Shown: positions 35,804-43,656 of the stretch, piece by piece
How positions within the stretch are numbered: position 1 is the stretch's first letter
How the letters are laid out: every line of letters begins with the position of its first letter
Source of the DNA: an uncultured Phycisphaerales bacterium
GTDB taxonomy: Bacteria; Planctomycetota; Phycisphaerae; Sedimentisphaerales; Anaerobacaceae
Direction: 5' to 3'
Length of the DNA: 64,000 bases
Assembly (NCBI GenBank): GCA_903857265.1
Contig: CAIODZ010000012.1
Coordinates: 21,293 to 85,292 of the forward strand
Notes under the pieces: model-generated
Seen by the model: only the letters and a program-made list of their open reading frames with translations
Databases searched by the model: none
What the model was told of the DNA's origin: nothing
Position numbers and translations under genes: made by a program

Positions 35804-36967
35804 CATTGGTGTCCACTTTTTCGCGCTCTTTGCGCTTGCGACAACCGTCTCGATAAACAATATGCCTCGAACGCCCTCGTTGACGCCCGGGAAATCCTTC
35901 GCAAGGTCGCTGGGCTTGTCGCCCGCAATCGCGCACTTTACCGTTTCCGCGAAATTGCGATAGTTGTTCGCGAACGCCTCGAAAAACGCCTCCGGATGCC
36001 CGAAGGGTAATCGTGTTCCGCGACCAGCCGCTGCGCTGTATTCGCCAACGTAGCCATTGCCTCGTTTCCAAACCTGCTCAGGCGCGTTCATCGCCCTTGT
36101 ATATAAGTAGTTGGGATTTTCCTGATGCCATTCCAAGCTGCCCTTTTCGCCGTGTACCCAGATGGCGAGGTTATTTTCTTCGCCAATCGAAATCTGGCTT
36201 GCGTGCAAAACGCCCTTTGCCCCGTTATCGAACTTGAGCAGGCAGTTGCAGTCGTCATCGAGCAGGCGCCCCTTGACGAATGTCGTCAGTTCCGCGCAGA
36301 TATGCGTGATTTTATTTCCGGTGATGTATTCAGCGAGGTTGGCAGCGTGAGTTCCGATGTCGCCGACGCAGCCGCCCGCGCCGCTCTGCTTGGGGTCTGT
36401 TCGCCAGCCCGCCTGCATACTGCCTGTCCGTTCCAAAGCCGTCGCAAGCCATCCCTGCGGATACTGCACAACGACCTTGCGAATCGCGCCCATATCGCCC
36501 TTCTTGACCATATCCTTCGCCAGCTTCACCATTGGGTAGCCGGTGTAATTGTGCATCAGGCCAAAGACCTTGCCCGTGCTTTTGACCAGCGATTGTAACT
36601 GCTTTGCCTCAGCAGACGTAATCGTCATCGGCTTTTCGCACATAACGTGGAATCCCGCCTTGAGGAAATCCCTCGCTATCGGAAAATGCCAGTTATTAGG
36701 CGTCGTTATCGAAACGAAATCAATCCGCTCGCCTTCGGGCAGCTTCGACTCCGCCTTTATCATCTCGGTATAAGTGCCGTAAACCCTCGCCTGGTCCAGC
36801 GCAAGCTCTCTGCCCATCTGCTCGGATTTTTCAGGATTGATATCGAATGCGCCTGCTACAAGCTTGATTTCCCCGTCCAAACGTGATGCCTTGCGATGCA
36901 CGTCCCCGATAAATGCCCCGGGGCCTCCCCCAATCATTCCCATCCTCAACTTCCGGTCGAGCTTCAT
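35795..36967 (-). CDS. cytoplasmic Gfo/Idh/MocA oxidoreductase (copy 8)
   Basis: 390 residues from the ATG at 36967, preceded by GAAAGGAG; no Tat signal, so it acts in the cytoplasm. Rossmann motif [13 protein letters not shown]; active-site block [23 protein letters not shown] provides the His. A short Gly/Ala-rich segment contains [15 protein letters not shown]. It is first in the array by transcription order and pairs with the isomerase downstream, suggesting an intracellular oxidation-isomerisation step on the sugar made or imported by the exported set (inference). Confidence 0.88.
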   Translation of the reverse strand: MKLDRKLRMGMIGGGPGAFIGDVHRKASRLDGEIKLVAGAFDINPEKSEQMGRELALDQARVYGTYTEMIKAESKLPEGERIDFVSITTPNNWHFPIARDFLKAGFHVMCEKPMTITSAEAKQLQSLVKSTGKVFGLMHNYTGYPMVKLAKDMVKKGDMGAIRKVVVQYPQGWLATALERTGSMQAGWRTDPKQSGAGGCVGDIGTHAANLAEYITGNKITHICAELTTFVKGRLLDDDCNCLLKFDNGAKGVLHASQISIGEENNLAIWVHGEKGSLEWHQENPNYLYTRAMNAPEQVWKRGNGYVGEYSAAAGRGTRLPFGHPEAFFEAFANNYRNFAETVKCAIAGDKPSDLAKDFPGVNEGVRGILFIETVVASAKSAKKWTPMKK

Positions 36968-37065
36968 AATAACTCCTTTCAAATACGACCATAACTATCG
37001 TTTGTAAAGAGGGTTTACTATACGACCCACCCCTACAACTGTCAAGATGCTGAATTCGTATTTTT

Positions 37066-37151
37066 ACCACAAAGACACCAAGGCACTAAGTAGTTCTTTT
37101 TTGCTTTTGACTTTTAACTTGTTCTTTGTGTCTTAGTGGCTTAGTGGTTAA
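37066..37151. repeat. inverted pair of ACCACAAAGACACCAAGGCAC-type repeats
   Basis: A left copy (ACCACAAAGACACCAAGGCA, 37068-) and a right copy in inverse orientation (CTTTGTGTCTTAGTGGCTTA, to ~37148) flank a T-rich core. They could fold into a long imperfect hairpin in the spacer between the HNH-AP2 gene and the oxidoreductase array. Confidence 0.65.
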
Positions 37152-37727
37152 TTATGGAAAGTTAAGTCGCGCAAACTCTCCATGATATTTCCTCGCCGTC
37201 TCATCGTATGCCTTTGCGGCGTCGATTTCGTTGTCGAATCTGCCAACCCATATTTTTTTGCCATTGTGCATGAGCTGGCTGTCCCACGTGGATTTTTCTT
37301 TGTTAAAATAGACGCCTAGAAACTGGGAAGAGCCATTTTTTTTCTTTCGCCTGTTGCGGGTGTTTTGAGCGTGAGTAGCAAAGCGGAGATTTTGCTTTCG
37401 ATTATCGAGGCCATCACAATTCCTATGGTCAACGACAAGGTCGGGAGGCGGATTCATTATTTCCCTGTGCATATACACGGTCTTTGTCTTATTTGGTTCG
37501 ATTAACTGATGCCGGATGGCATATAAGTTGGTTCCGTTGCCATAGACGATCCATTTGAAAATTCTGAGACGATAGTAATCCTGCTGGTCCAGAATCACCC
37601 ATTTCCCTTCCCCCAGATATATCCGCCGATACGTGTAGCCATATTTCAACAGCCGGTAAAGCAGAATAGGCCAAATAAAAAGAACGTCGAGACAAACGTG
37701 TATTGTTATTGTTAGTTTCGCAGACAT
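37152..37727 (-). CDS. HNH endonuclease with AP2 DNA-binding domain
   Basis: 191 residues from the ATG at 37727, which follows GGAGGATAAGG. The centre has the HNH_3 pattern VDHRNCDGLDNRKQNLR with ATHAQNTRNRRKK, and the C-terminal ~55 residues are an AP2 domain (GVYFNKEKSTWDSQL, WVGRFDNEIDAAKAYDE, ARKYHGEFARLNFP). This layout is typical of free-standing homing-type endonucleases of phages and mobile elements. Oddly, the N-terminus has a hydrophobic stretch (DVLFIWPILLYRLL) not seen in most relatives. No phage genes surround it; flanks are repeat-rich. Confidence 0.88.
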   Translation of the reverse strand: MSAKLTITIHVCLDVLFIWPILLYRLLKYGYTYRRIYLGEGKWVILDQQDYYRLRIFKWIVYGNGTNLYAIRHQLIEPNKTKTVYMHREIMNPPPDLVVDHRNCDGLDNRKQNLRFATHAQNTRNRRKKKNGSSQFLGVYFNKEKSTWDSQLMHNGKKIWVGRFDNEIDAAKAYDETARKYHGEFARLNFP

Positions 37728-38083
37728 AGTCCTTATCCTCCAGAACAAGAAATTCTAATTTCTAAATCCTAATCTCTAAACAAATCTGAAATTCGAAATC
37801 CGAAATGGAACTTCTGTTCCTGATGCCTTGCCCTCCCGGGGCGAAATGCTTTGCTTGCCTCGGCGTAGCTCCTTGAGCGAAGCCGGGCGCTTCTGCGCTA
37901 CTACAGAGGAACAACATCCCTCTATATATAAGGTGAATTTACGGGGGTTTTAAGGAGTTACGAAACTTTATTTTTCTGCCCAAAGTCGGTAAGTTCTTGT
38001 GGGAAAAGGAATAAAAAAAATTTCAAAAATTCCCGGATTTTTTTTCGCGTGTGTGTGATAACCGTTTGATTGAATTGCCTAAA
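37728..38083. other. non-coding spacer rich in decayed repeats
   Basis: Contains AATTCTAATTTCTAAATCC / GAAATTCGAAATCCGAAAT type words (37750-37807), a TTGCTTGCCTCGGCGTAGC segment with potential to pair with GAAGCCGGGCGCTTC-like sequence (37848-37893), and an AT-rich stretch. No ORF or RNA recognised. Confidence 0.5.
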
Positions 38084-38665
38084 TTAACATTTCCCCGCTG
38101 AATTATAAATAGTTCCTCCGATATCAGCATAATGGCGAAGAACAGATGCAGCTTCTTCTCGCAAAACATCACGACGAACTTCGATGCCTCGTACCTCAAG
38201 TTCATGTATCCAATTTTTTAATTTAGGACCTTCATCAAAACCGATACTTCTTGCGTCTTCATCGCGTGCCCCGCAGACTAATCGGCTAACCCCAGACCAT
38301 GGAATAGCGCCATAACACATAGCGCATGGTTCAGTTGCGGAAACAAGTTCATACTTTAAACTGCCCCCATTTCCCAAATCAAAACGGTCTAATGATTTCT
38401 GAGCAAGCGATAACGCAACTATTTCAGCATGAAGAATAGAGCACCTGCGGCTTTCGACCATGTTAATGCCTGGCGCTATAAGTTTCCCTTTGTCATCAAA
38501 TACGCCGGCCCCAAAAGGACCACCTGTTTTTTCTTTTATATTTAATTCGGAAAGCTTAATCACGAATCGCATTCTGTCTTCAATATTTGGCAATGTAATC
38601 TTTTCTGAATCCAAGTAATTATGAATCCATTCCGGAAGTTGAATTTCTATTTTTGGAATAAACAT
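38084..38665 (-). CDS. nucleoside/nucleobase deaminase (guanine deaminase-like, CMP/dCMP deaminase fold)
   Basis: 193 residues from the ATG at 38665 (GGAG upstream; an earlier TTG is unlikely). The zinc site is complete: LHAEIVAL (His ligand and proton-shuttle Glu) and EPCAMCYGAI (two Cys ligands). GGPFGAGVFDD and GFDEGPKLKNW resemble guanine deaminase/GuaD-type and related nucleoside deaminases more than tRNA-adenosine deaminase TadA. Hydrolytic deamination in the cytoplasm; exact substrate uncertain. Preceded by the 50-bp promoter module also found upstream of GLUG3. Confidence 0.85.
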   Translation of the reverse strand: MFIPKIEIQLPEWIHNYLDSEKITLPNIEDRMRFVIKLSELNIKEKTGGPFGAGVFDDKGKLIAPGINMVESRRCSILHAEIVALSLAQKSLDRFDLGNGGSLKYELVSATEPCAMCYGAIPWSGVSRLVCGARDEDARSIGFDEGPKLKNWIHELEVRGIEVRRDVLREEAASVLRHYADIGGTIYNSAGKC

Positions 38666-38685
38666 TCGAATACTCCACAATTACA

Positions 38686-38735
38686 GGTTCCGGCCATAAA
38701 TTGCCAATATATCGTCAAACCGGCAATAAAAGCAA
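38686..38735 (-). promoter_or_regulatory. conserved promoter module, copy A
   Basis: On the minus strand TTGCTT (38730-38735), 18-nt spacer, TATATT (38706-38711), then GGCCGGAA downstream. Aligns without gaps over 50 bp to 43516-43565 with 39 identities by my count. Drives the deaminase gene. Confidence 0.6.
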
Positions 38736-38743
38736 ATATTTTT

Positions 38744-38825
38744 CACCACAAAGCACACGAAGGGGCACGAAGAAAAATATAAAATAAAAGAAAATCTTCG
38801 TGGTTCTCGGTGCTCTTCGTGGTTT
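38744..38825. repeat. inverted pair of CACCACAAAGCACACGAAG-type repeats
   Basis: Left copy CACCACAAAGCACACGAAGG (38744-) and inverse right copy CTTCGTGGTTCTCGGTGCTC... ending ~38825, separated by an AT-rich core. Same family as 37066-37151 and 46588-46620. Confidence 0.65.
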
Positions 38826-38851
38826 AAAAAAAATGTATTCTCCGCTAATTG

Positions 38852-39028
38852 TCAAATCCTGGGAGAATTTTCAATTTTTGTGGCAATTTTCTCTATCGCT
38901 CTCACAAAACGCGTCAACAGAGAAAACAAATAAATGACTATCCCCAGATATGCGACTAAAAATAATATTGGACCAAAAGAACCCATCTCTGTAACAGCAC
39001 ACATGTTCGTAACAGCACCCATATTCAT
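38852..39028 (-). CDS. small membrane protein of unknown function
   Basis: 58 residues from the ATG at 39028, which follows AAAGGAAAT; the frame can extend seven codons further. One transmembrane helix (ILFLVAYLGIVIYLFSLL) and a basic C-terminal amphipathic tail (FVRAIEKIATKIENS). The N-terminus contains a short duplication (AVTNM / AVTEM). I do not recognise a family; it could be a phage-holin-like or stress-type small protein, but nothing supports either. Confidence 0.45.
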   Translation of the reverse strand: MNMGAVTNMCAVTEMGSFGPILFLVAYLGIVIYLFSLLTRFVRAIEKIATKIENSPRI

Positions 39029-39135
39029 ATTTCCTTTAACAAAAATCATCTGATTCGGAAGTTTTTATATTAAACGCATGACCGCGCAACCAAGGCCAAC
39101 TATAGATTTTCAAAAAGGAAGAGTCAATTAATTTT

Positions 39136-39245
39136 AGATTGCCGATTGCCGAATGTCGATTTGAAGACAGATGACTGAGGACGGAGGACAGACGATATGC
39201 GAACGACAACACGGAGCGAAGCGGAAAGTCGTTAGTCGATAGTCG
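39136..39245. repeat. mixed low-complexity repeats
   Basis: GCCGATTGCCGAATGTCGA, then GACAGATGACTGAGGACGGA-type units, then GTCGTTAGTCGATAGTCGTT units, immediately before the GLUG1 stop codon. Members of families also seen at 43583-43617 and 53030-53060. Confidence 0.6.
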
Positions 39246-40295
39246 TTAGTCGCTGCTGAGCCAGTTCTCGGCGAAAATCGCGAAGTCAGCAAAGTCAACT
39301 TTTTTATCATGGTTTAAGTCCGCAGCGGGACCGGTCATCAGATACGGATATGTTTGATTTTCAATGATGCCCCAAGTTTCAATAAAGTCCCAGTTAGCAA
39401 AGGTACTGGTTTGTTTCATTTGTGCCGTCGTCTTGCCTATCCCGCCTGCGCTGGTCGTCTGACCGGAAGTGTTTATATCCCAGAAACTGCTGTTAAAGCT
39501 ACTGGAATCCTCCTTATATCCCACCAGACCGCCGACATCATAAGTGCCACTGACCGAACCCGTCGAATAGCAGTTAGTGATGATGCTGTAGTTTGCTCCT
39601 GCCAGCCCGCCGACATATTCATATCCGCTGACCGAACCGGTCGCATAGCAGGAGGTTAGTGTACCCTGATAATTATACCCCACCAAACCGCCGACGAAAT
39701 AAGAAGCGCCGCTGACAGCACCCGTCGAATAGCAGTTACTGATAATGCCGCTGTTATCTCCCACCAGCCCGCCGGCACCACCAGAACCGCTGACCGAACC
39801 CGTCGAATAGCAATCGCTGATAGTGCCGTAGTTCACTCCCACCAAACTGCCAACATAGTTGAGACCGCTGACAGAGAAATTCTCAAGGCCAAGATTCTTC
39901 ACCGACCCGCCATATATACAGCCAAATAAACCACCAACATATGTAAAGTCGGCAGCATTTGTAGTGAAACTCAATATCTTGTGGCCGTTCCCGTCAAATG
40001 TTCCCGTAAAGGGCGTTCCCTGGAAACTGGGGGATGAACCAGAATTTGCGGCAATGATTGCCCCTGTAAAGACCTGCCCTTGCATATCAATATCCGCCGT
40101 GAGGATGAAGCACTGGTTGTAATCCGTCGTATTGGCAGCCAAGGCCAGTAAATCTGTTTTTGTGGCGATTTGGTACGGGTCACATGGGTCGCCTGTCCCG
40201 CCGGAGTATTTTCCGGAACAGATAGTAGCTGTTATAACAAGCATTGCCAGCATCCATACACCGGTGAACAATTGTCTGCGGATTCCTCTGAACAT
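39246..40295 (-). CDS. secreted GLUG-repeat protein with dockerin-like C-terminus (GLUG1)
   Basis: 349 residues. Signal peptide (LFTGVWMLAMLVITATICSG), then the SGGTGDPCDPYQIATKTDL block and a beta-rich domain (DFTYVGGLFGCIYGG). Around residues 135-265 come about five GLUG repeats of ~25 residues (GGLVGDNSGIISNCYSTGAVSG). The C-terminus DLNHDKKVDFADFAIFAENW has the D-x-N-x-D-x-x-V-D-x-x-D calcium loop of a dockerin half. Secreted and probably surface-exposed; function unknown (adhesion or enzyme-complex attachment are possible). ATG preceded by AGGAG. It has its own promoter and a structured leader. Confidence 0.85.
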   Translation of the reverse strand: MFRGIRRQLFTGVWMLAMLVITATICSGKYSGGTGDPCDPYQIATKTDLLALAANTTDYNQCFILTADIDMQGQVFTGAIIAANSGSSPSFQGTPFTGTFDGNGHKILSFTTNAADFTYVGGLFGCIYGGSVKNLGLENFSVSGLNYVGSLVGVNYGTISDCYSTGSVSGSGGAGGLVGDNSGIISNCYSTGAVSGASYFVGGLVGYNYQGTLTSCYATGSVSGYEYVGGLAGANYSIITNCYSTGSVSGTYDVGGLVGYKEDSSSFNSSFWDINTSGQTTSAGGIGKTTAQMKQTSTFANWDFIETWGIIENQTYPYLMTGPAADLNHDKKVDFADFAIFAENWLSSD

Positions 40296-40309
40296 TTGTT
40301 TCTCCTTCC

Positions 40310-40359
40310 TGCCTTTTGCCCCATAGCGGTTCGACTTAGCTCACCGGAAGCAAAAGGCA
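40310..40359 (-). promoter_or_regulatory. 5' leader stem-loop of GLUG1 (riboswitch-like)
   Basis: TGCCTTTTG and CAAAAGGCA (perfect 9-bp arms at 40351-40359 and 40310-40318) enclose 32 nt with an inner CGGT/ACCG stem. On the minus strand the outer stem begins at about the predicted transcription start and its 3' arm ends two or three bases before the AAGGAG ribosome site. No known riboswitch class recognised. Confidence 0.5.
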
Positions 40360-40363
40360 ATTT

Positions 40364-40391
40364 ATTATATCCTTTTTGCCAGTGCCAACAA
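40364..40391 (-). promoter_or_regulatory. GLUG1 promoter
   Basis: Minus strand TTGTTG (40386-40391), 16-nt spacer, perfect TATAAT (40364-40369), about 70 nt before the ATG at 40295. Confidence 0.6.
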
Positions 40392-40669
40392 AAGATAGTC
40401 TCGGCTCCTGGCCTCGCCGCCTAATAAGTAAGTCCACCTCAGGCGAAAATCGTTACACTTTTTTTAGAATTTACTTGCCTTAAGCGGATTTCCGGTTAAA
40501 CAGACCGTTTTCTGGTCCAAAAATGAGGGTGGAAGGAAAACACGAGGTGCTCTTTACACTAAGGCCGAGCAGCAAAAGCGTTGTTGGTTCGGGATTTTGT
40601 GTATGGATGGTTACGCTTCTTAATCCACCGCATAGAGATAAAAGCTTATTAGAAAAATGCTTTCAACAG
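40392..40669. other. non-coding spacer between GLUG1 and GLUG2
   Basis: With the promoter and leader it makes a 374-bp gap. I see no supported ORF, terminator or repeat in this part. Confidence 0.4.
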
Positions 40670-41839
40670 TTAATCACCTGTAAGCCAGTTGTCGGCGAAA
40701 ATCGCGAAATCCTGCATATCGACCTTTCCACTGTAATTCAAATCCGCGGGATTGAACCCGGTAAGAAACTTAAGACAAGGGTATGACTGGCCATTGTAAA
40801 TTCCCCACACATTAACAAAGTCCCAGCCCGCCGAGGTAAATGTCGAAAGTTTTTTCATTTGTGCCGTGGTCTTGCCTGTCCCGCCTGAGCTGGTTGTCTT
40901 ACCGGAGGTATTTGTATCCCAGAAACTGTTAACAACACTGCCGCTGTTGTCATATCCGACCAGTCCGCCGACATCTATGCTACCGCTAACCGCACCCGTC
41001 GAATAGCAATTGCTGATACTGCCGCCGTTGTAATATCCCACCAGACCACCGACTTCTTCATAACCGCTAACCGTACCCGTCGAATAGCAATTGCTGACAG
41101 TGCTTATGCAGTTGTATCCAATCAGCCCGCCTACAAAAGTAGAATTAGAACCAGCGCTGACCGAACCCGTCGAATAGCAACTGCTGACAGTGCCGGCGTA
41201 GTTTTCTCCCACCAGCCCGCCCACATAATAAGAATCAGAACCACCGCTAACCGAACCCGTTGAATAGCAATTGCTGACAGTGTTGACATAGTTGTATCCC
41301 ACCAGCCCGCCGACATAATAAGAATTAGAACCACCGCTGACCGAACTCGTCGAATAGCAATTGCTGACAGTACCTAAGTTGTATCCCATAAGCCCGCCGA
41401 CATAATTAGAATTGGTACCACCGCTGACCGAACAGTTTTCAAGACCGATATTTTTAATAACCGAGCCGGAGTCCATAAAGCCAAATAAACCGAGGTAGGA
41501 ATTATTTCCGCCGTTTATGGTAAAATTAATAATCTTATGGTCGTTCCCGTCAAAAGTTCCTGTAAAGGTCGTTCCCTGAAAACCGATGTTTGAACTGGTA
41601 TCCGCGGCAATGATTGCCGTCGTAAAGACCTGCCCTGTCATATTAATATCCGCCGTCAGGATAAAGCATTTGCCGTAGTCCGCCGTAGTCGCAGCTAAAG
41701 CCAGTAAATCCGCTTTTGTGGCGATTTTGTATGGGTTGCCCGCTGTACCGAGGCCCCCGCTATATGAGCCGAAAGCGCTGCCTGCCGCGAGGGTCAGTAT
41801 GGCTGCAAGAGAAAGGATAAATGCTGCTCTGGTTTTCAT
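40670..41839 (-). CDS. secreted GLUG-repeat protein with dockerin-like C-terminus (GLUG2)
   Basis: 389 residues from the ATG at 41839, preceded by GGAGAG. Signal peptide (ILSLAAILTLAAGSAFG) then the same SGGLGTAGNPYKIATKADL opening and beta domain as its neighbours. About seven GLUG repeats (NYVGGLMGYNLGTVSNCYST, YYVGGLVGENYAGTVSSCYS) lie in the centre. The C-terminal DLNYSGKVDMQDFAIFADNW is the dockerin-like loop, with one position (Tyr-Ser for His-Asp) less acidic than GLUG1. It is 27 bp downstream of GLUG3 and likely co-transcribed with it. Confidence 0.85.
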   Translation of the reverse strand: MKTRAAFILSLAAILTLAAGSAFGSYSGGLGTAGNPYKIATKADLLALAATTADYGKCFILTADINMTGQVFTTAIIAADTSSNIGFQGTTFTGTFDGNDHKIINFTINGGNNSYLGLFGFMDSGSVIKNIGLENCSVSGGTNSNYVGGLMGYNLGTVSNCYSTSSVSGGSNSYYVGGLVGYNYVNTVSNCYSTGSVSGGSDSYYVGGLVGENYAGTVSSCYSTGSVSAGSNSTFVGGLIGYNCISTVSNCYSTGTVSGYEEVGGLVGYYNGGSISNCYSTGAVSGSIDVGGLVGYDNSGSVVNSFWDTNTSGKTTSSGGTGKTTAQMKKLSTFTSAGWDFVNVWGIYNGQSYPCLKFLTGFNPADLNYSGKVDMQDFAIFADNWLTGD

Positions 41840-41866
41840 CTTTGCTCTCCTTAAAAAAACCACGGA

Positions 41867-43459
41867 TTACCACTGCGTCAGCCAGTTGTCGGCGAAAATC
41901 GCGAAATCATCAAAGTCAACCTTTCCACTGTAATTCAAATCCGCGGGATTGACGCCGGTAAGGGGCTTAAGATAAGGGTATGTCTGGCCGTTGCCGATTC
42001 CCCACAGATTAACAAAGTCCCAGCCCGCCGAGGTGAATGTTGAAAGCATTTTCATTTCCGCCGTCGTTTTGCCTGTCCCGCCAGCACTGATCGCACAGCC
42101 GGAGGTCTGTATATCCCAGAAATTGCCCGTGTCCTCATAATCGCCTCCGGTAACCTTATAGCCGCACAATCCACCAACATTCGAACTCCCAGCAGGCCTG
42201 CCGGTCGAATAACACCGGATAATCTTCCCCTTGTAGTTTTCGCCGAGTAACCCACCGACTATCGCAGAACCATTGACCGTACCTGTCGAATAGCAGTTAC
42301 TGACACTGCCGCCGGTCCATCCCACTAAACCACCGACCTTTGTAGAACCGCCGACCGCTCCTGTCGAATAGCAACTGCTGATAGTGCCGTAGTTGCCTCC
42401 CACTAAACCACCGACATCTTCAGAACCGCTGACAGTACCAGTCGAATAGCAATTGCTGATACCGCCGCTGTTGTATCCCACCAGACAGCCGACATAATAA
42501 GAATTGGAAACACCGCTGACTGCGCCAGTCGAATAGCAATTGCTGATACCGCCGCTGTTGTATCCCACCAGACAGCCGACATAATAAGAATTGGAAACAC
42601 CGCTGACTGCGCCAGTCGAATAGCAGGTGCTGATACTGCCGCTGCTGCTGTTACCTCCCACTAGCCCACCGATGTCGTACGAACTGTCTCCGCCGTTGAT
42701 ATCGCCAGTCGAATAGCAGGTGCTGATGCTACCGTTGTTACCTCCCACTAGCCCACCGATGTCGTACGAACTGTCTCCGCCGTTGACATCACCTGTCGAA
42801 TAGCAGTCGTTTATACTGCTGTTGGAGTAGTTATAACCCACCAGCCCGCCGAAATCGGCATAACCGCTGACCGCGCCCGTCGAATAACAATCGCTGATGC
42901 CGCCGCTGTTACCTCCCACCAAACCGCCGACAGAAAAAGAATTGGAACCACCGCTGACTGCACCCGTCGAATAGCAATTGCTGATACTGCCGCTGCTTAA
43001 TCCCACCAGACCGGCAACATATTGTGAATTAGAAGAACCGCTGACAGTAAAGTTTTCAAGACCGAGGTTTTTAACCGAGCCGCCAGAGCTAATATAGCCA
43101 AATAATCCAAGGTGGCAATTATGACCGCCGTTGATGGTAAAATTAGTGATTTTATGGCCGTTGCCGTCGAACGTCCCCGTAAATGCGGTTCCCTCGAAGC
43201 TATAATTACCTGCAACAGTATCCGGGGCGATAATTGCCGTCGTAAAGACCTGCCCTCCCATATTAATATCCGCCGTCAGGATAAAGCATTTGCCGTAATC
43301 CGCCGTATTGGCAGCAAGTGCCAGTAAATCTGTTTTTGTGGCGATTTGGTATGGGGTGCATGGGTCGCCTGTCCCGCCGCTATATGCACCGAAAACGCTG
43401 CCTGCTGCAAGGGTCAGTATGGCTGTAAGAAACAGGGTAAATGTTGTCCCGGTTTTCAT
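41867..43459 (-). CDS. secreted GLUG-repeat protein with dockerin-like C-terminus (GLUG3)
   Basis: 530 residues, the largest paralogue. Signal peptide (TLFLTAILTLAAGSVFG), SGGTGDPCTPYQIATKTDL block and beta domain, then about thirteen GLUG repeats including two pairs of almost identical 29-residue units (SNSYYVGCLVGYNSGGISNC; INGGDSSYDIGGLVGG), and a C-terminal DLNYSGKVDFDDFAIFADNW dockerin-like loop. The N-terminal 100 residues are nearly the same as in GLUG2, showing recent gene duplication followed by change in repeat number. ATG preceded by GGAGAG; expressed from promoter module B. Confidence 0.86.
   Translation of the reverse strand: MKTGTTFTLFLTAILTLAAGSVFGAYSGGTGDPCTPYQIATKTDLLALAANTADYGKCFILTADINMGGQVFTTAIIAPDTVAGNYSFEGTAFTGTFDGNGHKITNFTINGGHNCHLGLFGYISSGGSVKNLGLENFTVSGSSNSQYVAGLVGLSSGSISNCYSTGAVSGGSNSFSVGGLVGGNSGGISDCYSTGAVSGYADFGGLVGYNYSNSSINDCYSTGDVNGGDSSYDIGGLVGGNNGSISTCYSTGDINGGDSSYDIGGLVGGNSSSGSISTCYSTGAVSGVSNSYYVGCLVGYNSGGISNCYSTGAVSGVSNSYYVGCLVGYNSGGISNCYSTGTVSGSEDVGGLVGGNYGTISSCYSTGAVGGSTKVGGLVGWTGGSVSNCYSTGTVNGSAIVGGLLGENYKGKIIRCYSTGRPAGSSNVGGLCGYKVTGGDYEDTGNFWDIQTSGCAISAGGTGKTTAEMKMLSTFTSAGWDFVNLWGIGNGQTYPYLKPLTGVNPADLNYSGKVDFDDFAIFADNWLTQW
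42447..42790. repeat. in-frame 87-bp tandem duplications within GLUG3
   Basis: CACCGCTGACTGCGCCAGTC recurs at 42511 and 42598 (period 87 bp), and CTAGCCCACCGATGTCGTAC recurs at 42661 and 42748 (period 87 bp), with almost identical sequence between. 87 bp is 29 codons, so copy-number change keeps the reading frame. Confidence 0.85.
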
Positions 43460-43515
43460 CTTTGCTCTCCTCCAAGGTTTTTCCTTAGTTACTTCTTGAA
43501 ATGCGGCAAAAGTCG

Positions 43516-43565
43516 CATCCCGGCCTTAAGGTAACAGTATATCATCAAACCGGGAATAAAAGCAA
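43516..43565 (-). promoter_or_regulatory. conserved promoter module, copy B (GLUG3)
   Basis: Minus strand TTGCTT (43560-43565), 18-nt spacer, TATACT (43536-43541), GGCCGGGA downstream; about 75 nt before the GLUG3 ATG. Aligns to 38686-38735. The leader also contains small ATGCG/CGCAT and AAGG/CCTT hairpins. Confidence 0.62.
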
Positions 43566-43570
43566 GGGTT

Positions 43571-43656
43571 TTCACCACGAAGCAGAGGACAGAAGACGGA
43601 TGACTGATGACGGACGATATACAAACTAAACGCTGTCCGCTACACACTGAATGCTG
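43571..43656. repeat. cluster of spacer repeats
   Basis: TTCACCACGAAG, then GGACAGAAGACGGATGACTG units, then AACGCTGTCCGCTACACACT, three of the dispersed families side by side, running into the 3' end of the haemerythrin gene (stop at 43640). Confidence 0.6.

Noticed and set aside
37152..37727. Prophage around the HNH-AP2 gene
   Set aside because: No capsid, tail, terminase or lysis genes nearby; HNH-AP2 genes often occur alone.
41050..43020. Regular ~75-87-bp repeats suggesting a CRISPR-like array
   Set aside because: They are coding repeats (GLUG units) in an open frame with signal peptide and dockerin-like end; spacing and sequence do not fit CRISPR, and no cas gene is present.
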